Below, piece by piece: positions 61,411 through 64,000 of a stretch of 64,000 nucleotides of DNA. A model generated the notes under the pieces. That model saw only the letters and a list, made by a program, of their open reading frames with translations. It had not been told where the DNA came from and searched no databases. The stretch's first letter is position 1. The number at the start of each line of letters is the position of its first letter. The position numbers were made by a program, and so were the translations under genes. Origin of the DNA: JAGQVA01 sp033764335 (GTDB lineage: Bacteria; Bacteroidota; Bacteroidia; J057); assembly GCA_033764335.1 (NCBI GenBank), contig JANRJC010000013.1, positions 1 through 64,000 of the forward strand, written 5' to 3'.

Positions 61411-62405
61411 TATTTTAAATCAATTTTTTGCATCAGCTTGACATTAAAATACCTCGGATCGGTGAGTGGTTCGGGAAGCATTCCATTGTCAAAGGCAATT
61501 TTTAAATCTTTGACGGCATCATCAATGGTATGACGGGCCTCAAAGCCGATTTCTTCCTTGATTTTTTGAGAGGACACATGGTAAGACCGGAGGTCGTCGG
61601 TAGGGGAGGTAATGACTTTTACCTGTGGGCCGACTACTTTTTTGACAATCTCGGCCAGTTCACCTACGGGATGGTTTTCATAACCTGCATTATAGATTTT
61701 TCCAGCGATTTTTTCGTCAGGAAGTTCCAGTAAGATGCAGTAAAGGTCAGTCATATCTTCGATATGAATATTGGGGCGTTTTTGTTCACCTCCGAAAACG
61801 GTGATTTCCCCTTTGTTGATCGCCAGATTTGTGAGGATATTCACTACCAGATCAAGGCGCTGGCGGGGCGAATAACCGCAGACGGTGGAAGGACGAATGG
61901 TTACAGTAGTAAATGTTTCGGACTGGTATTTCGCCAAAATTTCCTCACACATCGCTTTGAACTTCGAGTAGTCGGTCAGCGGTTCGAGGCTCATTTCTTC
62001 CGTTACATTTGGCTCGTCTTTTATGCCATATACGCTGGACGAAGAGGCGTAAATAAATCTTTTTACTCCCGCTTCCTGAGAAATCTGTACCAACGGCTCA
62101 AATGCATCAAGATTGATGGATTTGCCCAGTTCGGGGTTCAGGTCAAAGCTGGGGTCATTGGAAATACACGCCAGGTGAATCACAGCATCGTGCCCCGGCA
62201 GATTTTTTTTCAAAATCTCCTGATCGCGTATATCTCCTTTTATTTTGGTAAGCTTTGGGTGATTGGGGAGAACTTCTTCCCCGTAGATCATCAGGTCGAG
62301 TACAGTAACGGAATAACCCCGGCGCAAAAGTTTGGGCACCAGTACCGCACCTACGTATCCGGCTCCGCCGGTGATAAATATGTTTTGAAGTTTGTTTTTG
62401 CTCAT
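61410..62405 (-). CDS. NAD-dependent epimerase/dehydratase (extended SDR)
   Basis: This 331-residue protein has GGAGYVG (13-19), the catalytic IYASSSSVYG and a YSKFK (YxxxK). The N-terminal ITGGAGYVGAVLVPKLLRRGYSVTVLD is typical. It is distinct from the epimerase at 58490-59482 and may be a second epimerase or a reductase in the same amino-sugar route. It stands 65 bp after the NeuD-type gene. Confidence 0.87.
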   Translation of the reverse strand: MSKNKLQNIFITGGAGYVGAVLVPKLLRRGYSVTVLDLMIYGEEVLPNHPKLTKIKGDIRDQEILKKNLPGHDAVIHLACISNDPSFDLNPELGKSINLDAFEPLVQISQEAGVKRFIYASSSSVYGIKDEPNVTEEMSLEPLTDYSKFKAMCEEILAKYQSETFTTVTIRPSTVCGYSPRQRLDLVVNILTNLAINKGEITVFGGEQKRPNIHIEDMTDLYCILLELPDEKIAGKIYNAGYENHPVGELAEIVKKVVGPQVKVITSPTDDLRSYHVSSQKIKEEIGFEARHTIDDAVKDLKIAFDNGMLPEPLTDPRYFNVKLMQKIDLK

Positions 62406-62470
62406 TTTAATAAAAACATTCGGTTATTACTGACCCGCGAATTTACAGCAATTGCGCGGAAATAGAAAGA

Positions 62471-63112
62471 CTACCGCTTATTTATAGGTTTTGCCGGAAC
62501 GCCCGCCCAGACTTCTCCTGCCGGAACATTTTTTAAGACTACGGCTCCCGCACCGACAAAAGCACCTTCTCCCACTTCTGCATCGGGCAGAAAAATCGCC
62601 CCTGTTCCCACAAATACATCTCTCCGGATGATTACCCGCCCACTCGTATGTACCCCCGGGGAAATCACTACGCCATCCTCGATCTCATTGTCGTGGTCAA
62701 TGGTTGCCCCTGTCAGAATGTTGACGGAGTTCCCAATTTTACTTCCGGTAACAATGATTGCTCCGGGAGAAACAACTACGCCTTCTCCCATCCTTACGTC
62801 AGAATCTATATGGGCGGTTGGGTGAATGGTGTTGATGAGTTGAAGCCCCAGGGATTTGATCTTTTGTCCGACTTCGCGGCGAAACTGGTTATGTGCAAAA
62901 GCCACAATTCCACCCCCGATATTCAGCCGAGGGATGAGTTCGGGTAAATCCTTCATTCCCCCCAAAACCTCTAACTCTCTGATTTTTAATCCCTTTTTTG
63001 TCGGATCATCATCAATGAATCCAACAACAGTATATTTTTTTTCAGCTTCTACGATTTCCAGAACTACTTTAGCCTGGCCTTTGGGATTTGCACCTGCGAT
63101 GACAATATTCAT
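62471..63112 (-). CDS. NeuD/PglD-family sugar O/N-acyltransferase
   Basis: This 213-residue protein has an N-terminal nucleotide-sugar-binding part (VIAGANPKGQAKVVLEIVE, VVGFIDDD). A left-handed beta-helix of hexapeptide repeats follows (GVVVSPGAIIVTGSKIG, ISPGVHTSGRVIIRRDVFVGTGA), ending VPAGEVWAGVPAKPI. The catalytic His is in the IDHDNEI segment. It acetylates an amino sugar, as PglD does for bacillosamine or NeuD for sialic acid. It overlaps the glycosyltransferase stop by 4 nt. Confidence 0.88.
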   Translation of the reverse strand: MNIVIAGANPKGQAKVVLEIVEAEKKYTVVGFIDDDPTKKGLKIRELEVLGGMKDLPELIPRLNIGGGIVAFAHNQFRREVGQKIKSLGLQLINTIHPTAHIDSDVRMGEGVVVSPGAIIVTGSKIGNSVNILTGATIDHDNEIEDGVVISPGVHTSGRVIIRRDVFVGTGAIFLPDAEVGEGAFVGAGAVVLKNVPAGEVWAGVPAKPINKR

Positions 63113-64000
63113 GAGGAAGAAAGTCTTTGGTAAAGGTTAATGATTCGGGGAATATGTTTGCTCAGGGAAAGCTCCCGTCGGTATTCATCCACATTTTTCA
63201 GCAGATGTTCGTAATCCAGGCTGCGGAGTTTTTTGCCCAAATCGGGAATATCTTGTTTGGAAACGGCTACACCTGAATTTTTCCGCATGACGATCCACCA
63301 TTGGTAAAATATATCCCTGGAAATAATCACAGGTAACCCCGCTTCCAGAAAATTAAACATCTTGAGCGAGGTCGCATATTTCATCTTGTCCTCTTCCAGA
63401 TCGCTATCTTCTCTGAAAAAAGGGAGAATGCCAAAGTGATATTTTGCAAGTTCTTCGGTCAGCGCATCATTGTCAACCGGTTCGTGAATGTGGAAAAAAG
63501 GATTTTTTGATGCGATCCCGTAGTATTCTTCGTAATCCGGAGGCAATGTAGAAGGGCTTGGATAAACGTGAAAGTGAATTTCCTGTTTACTCAGCGATTC
63601 GATCAGTGTATGAAATTGGAGAATTCCAAACTGTCGCCGGTCGCGGTGAGACCCCGCAAGGCCTCCGGCATATACGACATGGATTCCTTCTTCCAGATTT
63701 TTCCCGGCTTGGGCCTTGAGGCTATCGTCGTCACAAAACAGCGGAAAAAACATCGTTTCGGGGCGTTTTTTTATACCATACTTCAATATGCCTGCTCTCG
63801 GTTCCAGGCTTTGTCCAATGATCACATCTGCATGGGAAAGGCAGTTTTTTTCATAGATCAATTCCTTTTTCGCCCACGCATAAGGGGGATTCAGCCCGTG
63901 GTAGGTGACCACAACATCCTGCATGTCGAGGATAAAAGGTTTTTGAGTAAACAGCCTCCCGATTTCGGGGTAATAACATTTGGGTGCAAAGGAGTGAATT
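63109..64000 (-). CDS. Glycosyltransferase (GT4-like), 5' end outside the window
   Basis: The frame from 63924 continues upstream without stop to the window end (reading IHSFAPKCYYPEIGRL before the first Met), so the gene is truncated by the window rather than starting at 63924. The visible 297 codons show DVIIGQSLEPRAGIL, HVVYAGGLAGSHRDR, and the C-terminal acceptor pattern YATSLKMFNFLEAGLPVIIS, consistent with a GT-B fold. It would add a sugar to the surface glycan. It is the first visible gene of the polysaccharide operon. Confidence 0.78.
   Translation of the reverse strand, partial: IHSFAPKCYYPEIGRLFTQKPFILDMQDVVVTYHGLNPPYAWAKKELIYEKNCLSHADVIIGQSLEPRAGILKYGIKKRPETMFFPLFCDDDSLKAQAGKNLEEGIHVVYAGGLAGSHRDRRQFGILQFHTLIESLSKQEIHFHVYPSPSTLPPDYEEYYGIASKNPFFHIHEPVDNDALTEELAKYHFGILPFFREDSDLEEDKMKYATSLKMFNFLEAGLPVIISRDIFYQWWIVMRKNSGVAVSKQDIPDLGKKLRSLDYEHLLKNVDEYRRELSLSKHIPRIINLYQRLSSS

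Noticed and set aside
1..64000. CRISPR array, prophage or complete insertion sequence
   Set aside because: No regularly spaced direct repeats, no phage structural genes and no transposase with terminal inverted repeats were found. The Rpn-like gene has no visible IS ends.

Overview
The window looks like a chromosomal segment of a Bacteroidota bacterium, most likely from the Saprospiria/Chitinophagia side of the phylum. The placement is inference. It rests on many −7 boxes of the Bacteroidota type (TAnnTTTG), weak or absent Shine-Dalgarno sequences, many lipoproteins, an RprX/RprY-like two-component pair, DUF4249 and carboxypeptidase-regulatory-like remnants, a Planctomycete-type cytochrome fused to DUF2231, golvesin-like and CUB modules, and an abundance of CHAT, TPR and MoxR-vWA proteins. 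I cannot name the genus. Coding density is high, and genes sit in short runs on both strands.

Layout. 1-4.2 kb: a minus-strand operon encoding a CHAT protease fused to a degenerate STAND-like domain, a MoxR-type AAA+ ATPase, a vWA protein, and the start of a fourth gene that leaves the window. This resembles the NTP-dependent vWA-MoxR ternary conflict systems. 4.3-4.8 kb: a ParE-like toxin/antitoxin pair. 4.9-8.2 kb: a Tat-exported enolase-superfamily enzyme, a membrane cytochrome with leucine-rich repeats, and a degenerate COQ7-like protein. 8.4-14.9 kb: a giant modular secreted amidase, tsaB and rqcH. 14.9-19.3 kb: a three-gene restriction-modification operon (S24-type controller, Eco57I-like methylase, PD-(D/E)XK protein) with an inverted-repeat operator. 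19.4-24.5 kb: an alpha-L-fucosidase, a DoxX-like protein, a decayed tRNA-Asn cluster with a frameshifted GIY-YIG gene and a small family of palindromes, and a class V aminotransferase. 24.6-31.6 kb: a histidine kinase and response regulator behind four phased GTTAA repeats, a membrane TPR protein with an apparently dead CHAT domain, and a ParA/small-partner pair. 31.6-35.6 kb: an FAD-dependent lipoprotein, then an AT-rich AbiEii-like nucleotidyltransferase pair behind a 17-bp perfect inverted repeat. 35.6-45.7 kb: a deletion chimera of a TonB-receptor/DUF4249 locus, cvfB, rpsU, AraC and Crp regulators, SDR, Rpn-like and orphan methyltransferase genes. 45.7-54.8 kb: uup, purC, a TPR-AAA+/TPR-membrane pair, metabolic oxidoreductases. 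54.8-64.0 kb: a minus-strand surface-polysaccharide operon (phosphoheptose isomerase, flippase, a domain-swapped HldE-like enzyme, epimerases, DegT aminotransferase, NeuD-type acyltransferase, methyltransferase, glycosyltransferase running off the end).

The strongest candidates for little-described biology are the left-edge CHAT-MoxR-vWA operon with its unknown fourth partner, the AbiEii-like pair with its symmetrical operator, the CHAT pseudoprotease with TPRs, and the palindromes embedded in dead tRNA genes. No stretch longer than 300 bases is empty. The least gene-rich part is about 22.13-23.0 kb, which holds terminators, a tRNA, tRNA relics and palindromes. All functional calls come from reading motifs by eye. 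No database search was run.
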